DNA of 64,000 nucleotides, taken from positions 97,508 to 161,507 of the forward strand of contig WGNG01000014.1 in NCBI GenBank assembly GCA_016124675.1. Direction: 5' to 3'. Below are positions 53,216 through 63,798 of this stretch, piece after piece. Under the pieces are notes generated by a model. It searched no databases and was not told where the DNA came from. It saw only the letters and a list, made by a program, of their open reading frames with translations. The position numbers were made by a program, and so were the translations under genes. Numbering within the stretch: the first letter of the stretch is position 1; each line of letters opens with the position of its first letter. Origin of the DNA: Alphaproteobacteria bacterium (GTDB lineage Bacteria > Pseudomonadota > Alphaproteobacteria > Caulobacterales > Maricaulaceae).

Positions 53216-54775
53216 TCACTTGCCCTCGCCGGACGCCTCCAGCGCGGAGCGGCCGCTGAACGCTCCGGCGTCGGCAAACCGCTGGAAGCGGCCTATGGCG
53301 CTGCTCTCGATGGCGTTGCGCACCACAGACCGGCTCAGGGTGAAAACCGGCTCGCCCGGTTCGGGATCCGCCAGGCATCCTGGCTCGAGGGTCAGTCCGA
53401 GGCGTGCGAGCAGAGGCTCGAGCACCGCGCGCGGGTCGCGCACCAGCGATTCATAACAGACCTCAATGAGCTCAGCGCCGGTCATGCGCCAGTGTGCGGC
53501 CACCGCGCGGGCGTGATGCACGTAACCCAGGGCGTCGTCCCAATCGGTGGAATAGCCGTGGCGATATCCGAAATTATTGGTGAACAGCGAAACCGCCGTG
53601 TCGCGGGCATCCCGGCTGGCGTTCAGGAAAACGGCGTCCGGCATCAGCGCCTTGATGAAGGCGATCCGCTCCAGATTGGAGGGCAGCTTGTCCAGAATGT
53701 ACGGGGTGCTGGCTGCGAAACGGTCAAAATACGCCTGCGTCCACGCGGCCCGCTGGGCCAGCGCGAAGCCACGCCGGGCCGGCGCCTCCGGCCCGGCCCG
53801 CAGATATTGCTCGAAGAACCCGGCGATATCGTTGCGTTCGCCAAGTCCGGTGATGGCCGAATGGCCGCGCAGGACCCTCTCCAGCAAAGTCGTGCCCGAG
53901 CGGGGCGCGCCAACGATGAAGATCGGCGTGGGGCGGTCGGGCGAGGGGACGGCTGGCGGCGCCGTGATCAGCGGCTGCTGCGCGGCCAGCGCCGTGTCCC
54001 AGCGGCTGGTGAAGTGCTCCAGCGCGGTGGGCGCCCCCGCCTGGATCAACAAACGGCGCTGGGCGGCGTTGGCCTGGCAGAAATGGGCCCAGGCCTCCCG
54101 AAGCCGCCCCTGGGCTTCATGCACGCGGCCCAGCGCGAAATGGATCATCACGCCGGTGGTGGGCTGGATCGCGCCGGCCTGGCCAGCGAGCCCTGTGAAC
54201 TGGGCGGTCAGGACCGGGCTGACCAGCGCGGGCTGCGCCTCGGCCAGGATGTCGAACGCGAAGGCGTTGTGACCGTCCAGCGCCAGCATGGCGCTCGCCA
54301 GCATCACCGCCTTGGGCTTGTCGCCCCGGACCAGGGCGAGCTGTGCGGCCGCTTCTAGCAGGGCCGGATGGTTCGGGTGATGCGCCAGAGCGGCCTCGGC
54401 GGCCGGGTCCACGCAGTCCAGGGTGGATGAGGCGATGGACCAGCGAATGAGGCGCGCAACCGCGTCAGGGGTCTGAAGCCCGCTGGCGTAAAGCTGCTTC
54501 ATGAGGCCGGCGGCGATCTCGGTCTGATCGCGCCGCGCCGCCTCCAGGGCCCAGACTTCCCTGATCAGATTGCGGTCGGCGTCGGCCAGGGCGGCTGCGC
54601 GCGCCAGCGCCCAGCCAAACGCGGCAAAATCCTCCGCGCCCAGGGCGGCGGCGCCGAATACCTTGATCGCCTGAACAGACCCCTCGCCAGCGAGGGCGCG
54701 CAGGGTGTCCATAACGCTTGCAAAGCGCCCTGCGGCATAATCGCGCTCAACAGCACGCCAGGAAATGTGGTCCAT
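53216..54775 (-). CDS. Sulfotransferase with N-terminal TPR-like region
   Basis: 519 residues. Residues ~1-270 are Ala/Leu-rich helical repeats of TPR type (for example MIHFALGRVHEAQGRLREAW, then AHFCQANAAQRR). From ~283 a PAPS-dependent sulfotransferase domain follows: phosphosulfate-binding loop PIFIVGAPRSGTTLLERVL, and 3'-phosphate-binding FLNASRDARDTAVSLFTNNF. It would transfer sulfate to an unknown carbohydrate, protein or small molecule. It lies 76 nt downstream of phaC on the same strand. Confidence 0.88.
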   Translation of the reverse strand: MDHISWRAVERDYAAGRFASVMDTLRALAGEGSVQAIKVFGAAALGAEDFAAFGWALARAAALADADRNLIREVWALEAARRDQTEIAAGLMKQLYASGLQTPDAVARLIRWSIASSTLDCVDPAAEAALAHHPNHPALLEAAAQLALVRGDKPKAVMLASAMLALDGHNAFAFDILAEAQPALVSPVLTAQFTGLAGQAGAIQPTTGVMIHFALGRVHEAQGRLREAWAHFCQANAAQRRLLIQAGAPTALEHFTSRWDTALAAQQPLITAPPAVPSPDRPTPIFIVGAPRSGTTLLERVLRGHSAITGLGERNDIAGFFEQYLRAGPEAPARRGFALAQRAAWTQAYFDRFAASTPYILDKLPSNLERIAFIKALMPDAVFLNASRDARDTAVSLFTNNFGYRHGYSTDWDDALGYVHHARAVAAHWRMTGAELIEVCYESLVRDPRAVLEPLLARLGLTLEPGCLADPEPGEPVFTLSRSVVRNAIESSAIGRFQRFADAGAFSGRSALEASGEGK

Positions 54776-54851
54776 GCACCGCCAAAGGCCGGGACGATGC
54801 GCAGTCTCTAGCGCTGTGCGGGCGGCTCAGCAATCCATCAGATCAGGCTCT

Positions 54852-57020
54852 TCAACTCCTCACCTTCACATACTCGCCCGGCGCCGGGCAGATCGGCTCC
54901 ACCTTCCCGCCGCCGGGTTCGCGCGCCGGAACCTGCGTGTCGTTCATCGCCATGAGCCAGGCTTTCCAGTGCGGCCACCAGGAGCCGGGGGTTTCTGTGG
55001 CGCCGGCCAGCCAGTCTTCGCGGGCTTGCGGGAGCGCATCATTGGTCCAGTGCTGGTATTTCTTTGCGTCGGGATGGTTGATCACGCCCGCGATATGACC
55101 CGAGCCGGCCATCATGTATTGCACCGGTCCGCCAAATTGCTGCGCCGAGCGGTACACGCTGTCGGCGGGCGCGATGTGGTCGTCCTTGCTGGCCTGCATG
55201 AAGACCGGAATGGTGACGTTTTTCAGGTTCAGCGTGTGGCCCGCCATCTCCAGTTTGCCTTCAGACAGAAGGTTCTGGCGGTAGAAGGTGTCGAGATAAT
55301 ACAGGTGCAGCCGCTTGGGCATGCGCGTCTGGTCGGCATTCCAGTAGAGAAGATCGAACGCCTGCGGCTGGCGGCCCAGGAGATAATTGTTGATCACGAA
55401 GGACCAGACCAGATCATTCGAGCGCAGCATGTTGAACGTGTCGGCCATGGTGCGCCCGTCCAGCACGCCGCCCTGGGCGTCCATCAGGCGTTCGATTTCC
55501 CTGAACCATTCCTGGTCGATGAACACCAGAAGCTCGCCCGCCAGCTTGAAATCGAGCTGGGCGGCGAAGAAAGTGGCCGACGCGATGCGGTCATCGCCCT
55601 CGGCGGCCATCAGCGCCAGCGCCGTTCCCAGCATGGTGCCGCCGATGCAATAGCCCACCGTGTCCACCTGGCGCTCGCCGGTGATGGTCTCGATCACCTC
55701 CAGCGCCGTGAACAGGCCCTTGCGGATATAATCCTCGAAGCTCGCGTCCTTCATGTCCGCTTCCGGGTTGATCCAGCTGATCAGGAAGACCGTGAACCCT
55801 TGCTGCGTCAGCCAGCGGATCATCGATCCCTGGGGGCGCATGTCGAGAATGTAGAACTTGTTGATCCAGGGCGGCGCGATCAGCAGCGGCCGCTGGCGCA
55901 CCTGCGCCGTGGCGGGCGCGTACTGGATCAGCTCCATCACCTCGTTGCGCCACACCACCGCGCCCGGCGTGGCGGCCAGATCCTTGCCCACCTCAAACCC
56001 GTCCATATCCGTCTGCGACAGGGCGAGCCGGCCTTCCCCGCGCTCCAGATCGCTCATCAATTGCGTCAGGCCGCGGCTGAGATTCTCGCCGCGCGTGCGC
56101 ACAGTCTCCTCGATCACGTCGGGATTGGTCAGCGCGAAATTGGTCGGCGCCATGGCGTCGATCATCTGGCGGGTGACGAAATTCACCTTGCGCCGTTCCG
56201 GCTCGTCCAGCCCCTTGGCGCCCGCCAGAAGGTTCAGCATGAAGCGCTGGTTGATGAGGTAGGACTGCTTGATCGCGTCGAACACCGGATGCTCGCTCCA
56301 CGCCTTGGAGCGCCAGCGCTTGTCGCCCGGCTCCGGGGTGATCGCCGGTTCGGCGGCCTCGCCCGACAAGAGCCGCCTGTTGGTCGAGGCCCACAGGTCG
56401 AGATAGCTGCGATAGAGGTCTGATTGCGCCTGCAGCATCAGCTCAGGGTCGGACAGGATCGCCTCCCACGCCTTGGTCAGCTCGGGCGCGGCGTGCAGCG
56501 GATCGGCCTGGGGCGCCAGCGTGGGATCGCCCTCCAGCGAGCGGCGCATGACGTCGCTCATCAGCTTCTGGCTCTTCAGCGCCGACTGCATGAGATTGCG
56601 CGACACCGTCTCGATCCGGTCCAGATCCGCCTCGCCCAGAAGACCCGGCGAAGCCGCCGCCTGCGCGGCCAGTTCTGCGGCGGGCGGGACGGAGGACGCG
56701 TTTGCAGCGCGCGGCGCGTCTGGCCGGTGCGCCGCCGCCTCGGGCGCCGCAGCCGGTTTCGCTTCAGGCTTTGACCGCGCGCGGGTGACCGGTTTGGCGG
56801 CGCGCGGGCGCGCAGGGGCGGTTTTCGGTTTTGCCGGTGACGCCGCCCCGGCCCTGGGTTTGGCCTTTGGCTTTGCGCCCGGTTTGGCCTTGGGTCTGGC
56901 GCTGGCCTTCGCTGGGGATCCGGACGCCGCTGCGGGCTTGGCGGCGGCAGGCTTTGCGGGTTCTGCCAGGTCCGCAGGAGCGGATTTTCCGGAACGGGCG
57001 GGGGTTTTCTTCTCGGCCAT
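54852..57020 (-). CDS. phaC: Class I poly(3-hydroxyalkanoate) synthase with Ala/Lys/Pro-rich N-terminal extension
   Basis: 722 residues from ATG at 57020 (in-frame ATG at 57089 possible), longer than the usual ~590. Residues ~1-105 are a low-complexity Ala/Lys/Pro/Arg segment. The synthase has PhaC_N (ELTKAWEAILSDPELMLQAQ, then LYRSYLDLWAS) and an alpha/beta-hydrolase domain with the lipase box GYCIGGTMLGTALALMA (catalytic Cys), Asp in QASKDDHIAPADS and His in AGSGHIAGVINHPD. It polymerises hydroxyacyl-CoA into storage granules. Divergent from the lipoprotein-glpX genes. Confidence 0.95.
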   Translation of the reverse strand: MAEKKTPARSGKSAPADLAEPAKPAAAKPAAASGSPAKASARPKAKPGAKPKAKPRAGAASPAKPKTAPARPRAAKPVTRARSKPEAKPAAAPEAAAHRPDAPRAANASSVPPAAELAAQAAASPGLLGEADLDRIETVSRNLMQSALKSQKLMSDVMRRSLEGDPTLAPQADPLHAAPELTKAWEAILSDPELMLQAQSDLYRSYLDLWASTNRRLLSGEAAEPAITPEPGDKRWRSKAWSEHPVFDAIKQSYLINQRFMLNLLAGAKGLDEPERRKVNFVTRQMIDAMAPTNFALTNPDVIEETVRTRGENLSRGLTQLMSDLERGEGRLALSQTDMDGFEVGKDLAATPGAVVWRNEVMELIQYAPATAQVRQRPLLIAPPWINKFYILDMRPQGSMIRWLTQQGFTVFLISWINPEADMKDASFEDYIRKGLFTALEVIETITGERQVDTVGYCIGGTMLGTALALMAAEGDDRIASATFFAAQLDFKLAGELLVFIDQEWFREIERLMDAQGGVLDGRTMADTFNMLRSNDLVWSFVINNYLLGRQPQAFDLLYWNADQTRMPKRLHLYYLDTFYRQNLLSEGKLEMAGHTLNLKNVTIPVFMQASKDDHIAPADSVYRSAQQFGGPVQYMMAGSGHIAGVINHPDAKKYQHWTNDALPQAREDWLAGATETPGSWWPHWKAWLMAMNDTQVPAREPGGGKVEPICPAPGEYVKVRS

Positions 57021-57113
57021 GGCTTGCAACGCCTCCAGGGAGGTGACAGTGACGCCGGGAAGCGTATAGAAAGCCTTGGCTTCATCCAATGGCCCGGAGG
57101 CGAAAGAGCCGTC

Positions 57114-57431
57114 ATGATTGTGCGCACGCTCGCCGTCTCACTGATCGCCGCAGGGGCCATGTCAGGCTGCATGCGTCTCGACATGCCGGAGCCCGCCTCG
57201 GAGAGCTGGACCTTGGCGCAAGCGTCAGACATGAACGCCGGCGCGGCGCCTGTCTTCGTGCCCGAGCGGATCATGGATCCTGAAACCCTCGCTTCCATGA
57301 CGGCCGCCGAGCGCGCGCTGCTGGCGCGCGGGGCGCAGGTGCGCGACGAGGCCGCCAGCGTGGCCGACCCCGAAGAATCCGCCGAAGATTACGCCGTGCG
57401 CCAGCGGGCGCGCGCAAACCCGCCTGAATGA
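57114..57431 (+). CDS. Small lipoprotein, unknown role
   Basis: 105 residues. Signal peptide and lipobox MIVRTLAVSLIAAGAMSGCM give a lipid-anchored, otherwise hydrophilic protein rich in Ala and Glu (TAAERALLARGAQVRDEAAS). GGAGG lies 13-17 nt upstream of the ATG with GAGCC closer. The first 94 nt before the start are the divergent region with phaC. It lies 49 nt before glpX. Confidence 0.7.
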   Translation: MIVRTLAVSLIAAGAMSGCMRLDMPEPASESWTLAQASDMNAGAAPVFVPERIMDPETLASMTAAERALLARGAQVRDEAASVADPEESAEDYAVRQRARANPPE

Positions 57432-57480
57432 CGTCCCGCCAGCGCCCGGCGCTGACGCCCTGACCTGACAAGGAACTCAC

Positions 57481-58436
<956 letters not shown>

Positions 58437-58440
<4 letters not shown>

Positions 58441-60218
58441 GCGAGGGCGCGCTGTTCGGCGTCACGCGCTCGCTGGGCGGGCGCGCCTGGGCGCTCAAGC
58501 CTGCCGATGACCGCGTGGCGGGCGAGATTGCGCGCCTCACCGGCGCCAATGACGCGCTCGCCCGCCTGCTCGCCGCGCGTGGTCTCACCGCGCAGACCGC
58601 GCCCGGCTTTCTCAGCCCGCGCCTGCGCGACAGCTTTCCCGACCCGTCGAGCTTTACCGGCATGGACCACGCCGCGCGCCTGATCTGGGACGCGGTGGAG
58701 GCGGGCGTGCGCATCGCCCTGTTTGCCGATTACGATGTCGACGGCGCCACGTCGGCCGCCCAGCTCTCGCGCTGGCTGGCCATGGTGAGCGAGCCGCCCC
58801 TGATCTACGTCCCCGACCGCATCGAGGAGGGCTACGGCCCCAGCACCGCGGCGTTTGAAGCCCTCAAGGCCCAGGGCGCCGGCCTCGTCATCACGCTTGA
58901 TTGCGGCGCCGCTGCGGTCGCCCCGCTGGCGGGCGCCCGCGCCATGGGCCTGCCCGTGGCGGTGATTGACCACCATTTGATGGACGGCGCGGCGCCCGAC
59001 GCCGACGCCCTGGTCAATCCCAACCAGCCTGGCGATGCCTCCGGCTGCGGGCATCTCGCCGCAGCCGGGGTGGTGTTTGTCCTGCTCGCCGCGCTCAACC
59101 GCGAGGGCCGCGCGCGCGGCGCCTTCGCCAGCCGCCCCGAGCCCGATCTCCTCGCCTTTGCCGATCTCGCCGCTCTGGGCACGATCTGCGACGTCGTTCC
59201 GCTCACCGGCTTCAACCGCGCCGTCACGGCGCAGGGCCTCAAGGTGATGAGCGCCTGGTCGCGCACCGGCCTGGCCGCGCTGGCCGAGGTGGCGGGCGTC
59301 ACCGGCCCGGCGGGCGTGTATCACGCCGGCTTCCTCATCGGGCCGCGAATCAATGCCGGGGGCCGGGTGGGCAAGTCTGATCTCGGCGCGCGGCTCCTGA
59401 CCACTGACGACCCGGCGCAAGCGCGCGCCATCGCGCTGGAGCTTGACCGCCTCAACGCCGAACGCCGCGAGATCGAGGCCGCCGTGCTCGACGCCGCCAT
59501 GGCGCAGCTGGAAGCGGCGGGCGTGAGTGACGACGCGCCGATCCTGATCGCTGCAGGCGATCACTGGCATCCCGGCGTTATCGGCATTGCGGCGGGCCGG
59601 ATCAAGGACCGCTTCAACCGGCCGACGATTGTGATCGGCATCGATCCTGAGACGGGCCTGGCCAAGGGCTCGGGCCGCTCCTGTCCCGGCGTCAATCTCG
59701 GCGGCGCCATCGCGCGCGCCCGTGAGGCGGGGATATTGCTCGCCGGCGGCGGCCACGCCATGGCGGGCGGCCTGACCATGGCTGCGGACCGGATCGGTGA
59801 TCTGCGCGCCTTCCTCGATGCCGGGCTTGCGCCCGAGTGGGATGCCGCGCACGAGGCGCGTACGCTGCAGTTGGACGCCGTCGCCCACCCGGCCTCGGTC
59901 TCGTTCGAGTTTTGCCAAGCGCTGAGCGCCGCCGCGCCCTTCGGCCAGGGCAATCCCGAACCGCGCTTCGCCTTCGCCAGCCTGCGCCGCACCTTCGCCA
60001 GGCGGGTGGGGACCAACCATGTGCGCGCCACGTTCGAGTCGGCCGGCGGCGCCCGCCTCCAGACAATCGCCTTTCGCGCCGCCGAGGGCCCGATGGGCGA
60101 GGCTCTGCTGGCCGCCGGGGAGGCGAAATTCCATGTCGCCGGCAAGCTGCGCGCTGAAGACAACCAATATGGCCGGCGCGCCGAACTGCACCTGGAAGAC
60201 CTCGCCCCCGCAGGCTGA
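58437..60218 (+). CDS. recJ: Single-stranded-DNA-specific exonuclease RecJ
   Basis: 593 residues from GTG at 58437, overlapping the glpX stop (GTGA); the frame is open upstream inside glpX. DHH superfamily motifs: ALFADYDVDGATSAAQLSRW, LVITLDCGAAAVAPL, AVIDHHLMDGAAPDADALVN, and GTICDVVPLTGFNRAV; DHHA1 region with HWHPGVIGIAAGRIKDRFN and GRSCPGVNLGGAI...AGGGHAMAGGLTM. It degrades ssDNA 5' to 3' in recombination and repair. Confidence 0.95.
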
Positions 60219-60306
60219 CGACGGCGCTGCGCGATGTGAAGAAACTGCCTTTGGAGCGCTTGCATAAGGGGGAGGGGGCGGATATATCGACGCTCCACGC
60301 GTTCGC

Positions 60307-60381
60307 GGGCCCTTCGTCTATCGGTTAGGACGCTAGGTTTTCAACCTAGAAAGAGGGGTTCGATTCCCCTAGGGCCTGCCA
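60307..60381 (+). tRNA. tRNA-Glu (anticodon UUC)
   Basis: 75 nt including an encoded CCA. Acceptor GGGCCCT pairs with AGGGCCT (first pair G-U), anticodon stem CTAGG/CCTAG with loop TTTTCAA giving anticodon TTC, and T-arm AGGGG-TTCGATT-CCCCT. D-arm contains the usual GGTTAGGA. It stands alone, 88 nt after recJ. The ~270 nt that follow contain no gene. Confidence 0.97.
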
Positions 60382-60599
60382 CGCGCGGTTCCCCGTTTGA
60401 GTTCAATGGCCTGGACCCGCGCTCAGAGCGGGGCTCCATAGTCATTTCAAGGGCTCCCCGGGGGCCGGACTAATCCGTGAGCCTCTCGGCGCCCGCCACG
60501 AGATGCCGGTCGCGCACGCCGCCCGGTCTGCCTGCGGTCGCAAATCAGTCTGCGCCTGCCTTGATCTGCTCCGGCAGTTCAATGTCCTTGCGCAATGCG

Positions 60600-60760
60600 G
60601 CATTTATCAAACTTCAATCTTTTAGTGGTATGAATTACAAAAATCAAATAAAGAATGCGACATCATTGTATGAAAAATTCTGATAAAGGTGGTGTTATTT
60701 TACTGCAGTTGGGGAAAATTGTATATGTATGCGATTACTTTGAGGCGGTTCTGAAGGGGC
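60600..60760 (+). other. AT-rich patch spanning the histidine-kinase gene start
   Basis: From about 60600 to 60745 the DNA is strikingly A/T-rich (ATCAAACTTCAATCTTTTAG, AATTACAAAAATCAAATAAA) compared with the surrounding GC-rich sequence. It contains the start and first ~30 codons of the hybrid kinase. No transposase or integrase is visible. Confidence 0.7.
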
Positions 60761-62421
60761 GGGCGCGCGAGTTTATTGGGGGACCGTTTGAGCCTTTTGC
60801 CCAAGAGCTCGCATTGACCCTCGACCGTACGCAGACAGAAGACCCCGTAAAGAGAAACATGACATGGGTCACATGCCATGATGCGCAGGGCATGTGTGTC
60901 AAGCGCTTTGTCCCGAATTCAGATCTGTCCGAATTACAGCTGACCGATCCAGGCATTGCCCGCGCCCGCGAAATCATTCTGGCCTCTGTCACGCATGAAC
61001 TGCGCACGCCCCTGTCAGGACTGATCGGCGCATCGGATTTATTGCTCGAGACACCGCTCGCCAATGATCAGAGAAATTATGTTGATCTGATCCGCAAGGC
61101 GTCCGAGCACGCGCTGGGCATTATTGACGATATACTGGATCTGGCGCGGATTGAGGCCGGTGAGATCGGCTTTCTGAAGGAGCCCGTCGACATTCGGGGG
61201 CTGATCGAAAGCACCGTCGAAATCCTTGGATTCAAAGCGTCGGACAAGCGGTTGACCCTCGATTATGTTGTTGAATCGTCAGTGCCGAAGCTGATCGAGG
61301 CAGACAAGAAGCGGCTCAAGCAAATCCTCTTCAATGTCGCAGGGAACGCAATCAAGTTTACAGACAAGGGCGGCGTGCTCATCCATGTCACCCACGACGC
61401 GGGCGTCCTGAAATTTTCCGTTATCGATACCGGACCCGGCATTTCACTCAGCGACCAGGCCCGGCTGTTCATGCCGTTTGAACGGGGCGCCGCCGAGCAT
61501 TCCGCGATCCCCGGATCCGGGCTGGGCCTGGCCATTGTGCAGCGTCTGGTGACCGGTGCGGGCGGCGCCATCAATGTGCGGTCCTCGCCGGGCCAGGGCG
61601 CCGAGTTCCGGATTTCCCTTCCCGCCGCCGCGCTGGAGCCGATGCCGCAGGACACCGGCCTGAGCCGGATGGCGTGCGTGATCCTGCCGGCCAACCATCT
61701 GCAGGGCTATGCGCTGCAAAAGATGATCGAGCAGATGAACGGGCGGGCCCGGATCATCAATTTCAAATCCCTCGACACGGCGCTGTCGCAGGAAGGCGCG
61801 TCCGTGATCGCCTCCGAAATCTACATGGATTCAATCAAGGACGCGTTCATCGACCAGTTGAGCCGCTTCATGATCGTGACCCATGGCAAGAGCAATATAA
61901 AGTCCGAGGCCAGCGGCGGCGCCTTCAGATGGCTGACATCGCCGCTGCGGCCCGCATCGCTCAGCCGGGTGCTTCGGGCGGCGCCGGCGGGAGAGCCCGC
62001 GCCGCCAGCACCGACCGAACCGGCCAAGGGCGAGGGGCTGGGCGGGCTGCGGGTTCTCGTGGCCGAAGATGATCCGGTCAATGCCAGGATCATCGGGCTG
62101 ATCCTGCGCCGCCACGGCGCGGAGGTGTTGCTGGTTGAGAACGGCAAGGCCGCTCTCGACATCATCGGCAATCCCCTGCTCGCGGTTGATTGCGCGATAT
62201 TCGACATGAAGATGCCTGTCATGGGCGGGGTGGAGGCGGCGCGGCGCGTTCGCGCCAGCGCAGGGCCGGCAGTAAAGGTGCCCATTATCGGCCTGACCGC
62301 CCATCAGGCCGAAAGCGAACGGCAGATGTGTCTGGCGGCCGGCATGGACGCCTTCATTACCAAGCCGGTGATCGCTGATCTTCTGGTGCACAGCATCCGC
62401 CGCCTCGTGGCCGGGCGGTAA
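60655..62421 (+). CDS. Hybrid histidine kinase with pseudo-receiver and receiver domains
   Basis: 588 residues; start uncertain (ATG at 60655 or 60670, neither with a good RBS). No membrane helix, so cytoplasmic. A ~105-residue N-terminal input region of unknown fold, dimerisation/phospho-acceptor H-box ASVTHELRTPLSGLIGASDL, then N-box FNVAGNAIKFTDKGGVLIHV, G1 DTGPGIS, and G2 GSGLGLAIVQRLV. A degenerate receiver (~340-455, ending WLTSPLRPASLSRVLRA) lacks the Asp; the true receiver (~465-588) has AEDDPVN, phospho-acceptor Asp in CAIFDMKMPVMGG and Lys in FITKPV. It lies beside hfaA. Confidence 0.88.
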   Translation: MRHHCMKNSDKGGVILLQLGKIVYVCDYFEAVLKGRAREFIGGPFEPFAQELALTLDRTQTEDPVKRNMTWVTCHDAQGMCVKRFVPNSDLSELQLTDPGIARAREIILASVTHELRTPLSGLIGASDLLLETPLANDQRNYVDLIRKASEHALGIIDDILDLARIEAGEIGFLKEPVDIRGLIESTVEILGFKASDKRLTLDYVVESSVPKLIEADKKRLKQILFNVAGNAIKFTDKGGVLIHVTHDAGVLKFSVIDTGPGISLSDQARLFMPFERGAAEHSAIPGSGLGLAIVQRLVTGAGGAINVRSSPGQGAEFRISLPAAALEPMPQDTGLSRMACVILPANHLQGYALQKMIEQMNGRARIINFKSLDTALSQEGASVIASEIYMDSIKDAFIDQLSRFMIVTHGKSNIKSEASGGAFRWLTSPLRPASLSRVLRAAPAGEPAPPAPTEPAKGEGLGGLRVLVAEDDPVNARIIGLILRRHGAEVLLVENGKAALDIIGNPLLAVDCAIFDMKMPVMGGVEAARRVRASAGPAVKVPIIGLTAHQAESERQMCLAAGMDAFITKPVIADLLVHSIRRLVAGR

Positions 62422-62463
62422 TCCCGCCATGGCGCCCCGCCAGGGCGCAGGAGCCGATTGAGC

Positions 62464-63015
62464 CTAGCGCCCGTGGGCGAGGGAGGACTGTGCCCCGGAA
62501 TTGTATTGGTCGATGAGGGACGAATTCGGCGCGCCAGGCTGTCCGGCCTGGGTGTCGAGCAGCGGCCACCCGTTGGCCTGTGGGGCTGTGGCCCCAGCCT
62601 GCGGGGCCGCCGGGGCTGAGCCGCCGATGCTGGCCGAGGCGGTCTGGCGCCCGTAATTGCGCTGGTTGATGACAAAGGTGGAGTTGCGCGCCCCGGATAT
62701 CTCGACGAAATTCCCGATCGCCACGGCATTCAGCGAGGTCTGGCGCAAGGAGGACGGCCCCATGGCCGCCACGCCGCCGGAGAAGTTCGCCGCGGCGCTC
62801 GACGGCGCGGCGCGCCGCCCGCTCATGTCCACAATCTGACCGTTGACCACAACGCGGTTGCCCTGCTGGTCGCGCGCCGGCGGGGTGTAATGGGTGGTCA
62901 TGCTGCCGGGCGCCATGCCGTAGGGCTGGAGCATCGGATCGCCCTGCTGCGCATGGCAGACGCCGACCGGGATCAGCGCGAGGGCGATTGCGGAAAGGAC
63001 TGTGAACATACGCAT
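62464..63015 (-). CDS. hfaA: Holdfast-anchoring protein HfaA-like
   Basis: 183 residues from ATG at 63015 with GAGGAAG upstream. Signal peptide (MFTVLSAIALALIPVGVCHA). The mature protein contains LQPYGMAPGSM, RVVVNGQIVDMSGR, LNAVAIGNFVEISGARNSTF and VINQRNYGRQTASASIGGS, the Asn/Gly/Ser-rich layout of Caulobacter HfaA, a curlin-like surface protein that anchors the holdfast polysaccharide to the cell. The C-terminal ~45 residues are an Ala/Pro/Gln-rich tail. The match is from memory of the family. Confidence 0.75.
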   Translation of the reverse strand: MRMFTVLSAIALALIPVGVCHAQQGDPMLQPYGMAPGSMTTHYTPPARDQQGNRVVVNGQIVDMSGRRAAPSSAAANFSGGVAAMGPSSLRQTSLNAVAIGNFVEISGARNSTFVINQRNYGRQTASASIGGSAPAAPQAGATAPQANGWPLLDTQAGQPGAPNSSLIDQYNSGAQSSLAHGR

Positions 63016-63158
63016 GCGGGTCTTCCTCTTTGACAGAGGAGATGTTCGCAAGCCGCATGCCAGACTCCGGTCTCAGGGGGGCTGCGCGGCCGATCAGCCC
63101 GGCTGGACGAGGTCTCCGGCGCATCGGCCGGCTGGCGCGGACGGCCGCATCCGGGTGA

Positions 63159-63662
63159 TCAGCCGGCGCCGGAACGCTCCGCGTCCCGTCCGCCGGCCGT
63201 CGAATTGTGTCCCATTGCAGCACACAATTGCACGATCGCCCCGATCAGCGTGGCTTCTGAAACCGGCTTGGTGAGGAAGATATCCATGCCCGCAGCCAGG
63301 CAATGATCCCGATCCGCCGTGCTGTTATTGGCTGTGAGGGCGATGATGGGCAAAGCGTGCGGCGCGCCCGGATCGCGCCGGATCGCGGCGGCGGCCTGGG
63401 GACCGGTCAGGTGCGGCATGCGCACGTCGAAAACGGCGCAGTCGAAGCGGAGCTCGGCTGCCAGCCGGACAGCCTGGGCGCCATCGGGGACATGATGCAC
63501 GCTGGCGCCATTGCGCGTGAGGATCAGCCTGACAACCATCGCGTTGAGCGGGTCGTCCTCGGCCAGGAGCACTCTCAGGCCAGCCAGTCGCGGCGCTTCC
63601 GGGGCGGGTCCAGCAGGCGCAGCGCTGGCTGGGCTGTCGCTGGGATGTCGCTTGATCGCCAT
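63159..63662 (-). CDS. Stand-alone response-regulator receiver protein
   Basis: 167 residues from ATG at 63662 (ATG at 63677 possible). A ~25-residue Pro/Ala-rich leader, then one receiver domain: LRVLLAEDDPLNAMVVRLIL, phospho-acceptor Asp in CAVFDVRMPHLTGPQAAAAI, Thr in IIALTANNST, and Lys in IFLTKPVSEATLIGAI. No output domain. It is closely similar to the terminal receiver of the hybrid kinase 0.7 kb away (shared AEDDPxN, HCLAAGMD/CLAAGMDAF, TKPV). It lies between hfaA and the hfaD-like gene on the same strand. Confidence 0.9.
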   Translation of the reverse strand: MAIKRHPSDSPASAAPAGPAPEAPRLAGLRVLLAEDDPLNAMVVRLILTRNGASVHHVPDGAQAVRLAAELRFDCAVFDVRMPHLTGPQAAAAIRRDPGAPHALPIIALTANNSTADRDHCLAAGMDIFLTKPVSEATLIGAIVQLCAAMGHNSTAGGRDAERSGAG

Positions 63663-63798
63663 GGCCGGTTCCTGCAAGGCGGCGCGCCTGGATGCTCACC
63701 GGTCCATGTTAGGCCAGGCACGTTAAATTTGGTCTAATGCAAGGCAAGGAAGGATGCCGGGCGGCGGGCTTGATCCGCCGCCCGGCTTCCGGATCCGC

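Noticed and set aside
60307..62421. Genomic island integrated at tRNA-Glu
   Set aside because: No integrase, no repeat of the tRNA 3' end seen in the window, and the following gene is a GC-normal kinase apart from its start.
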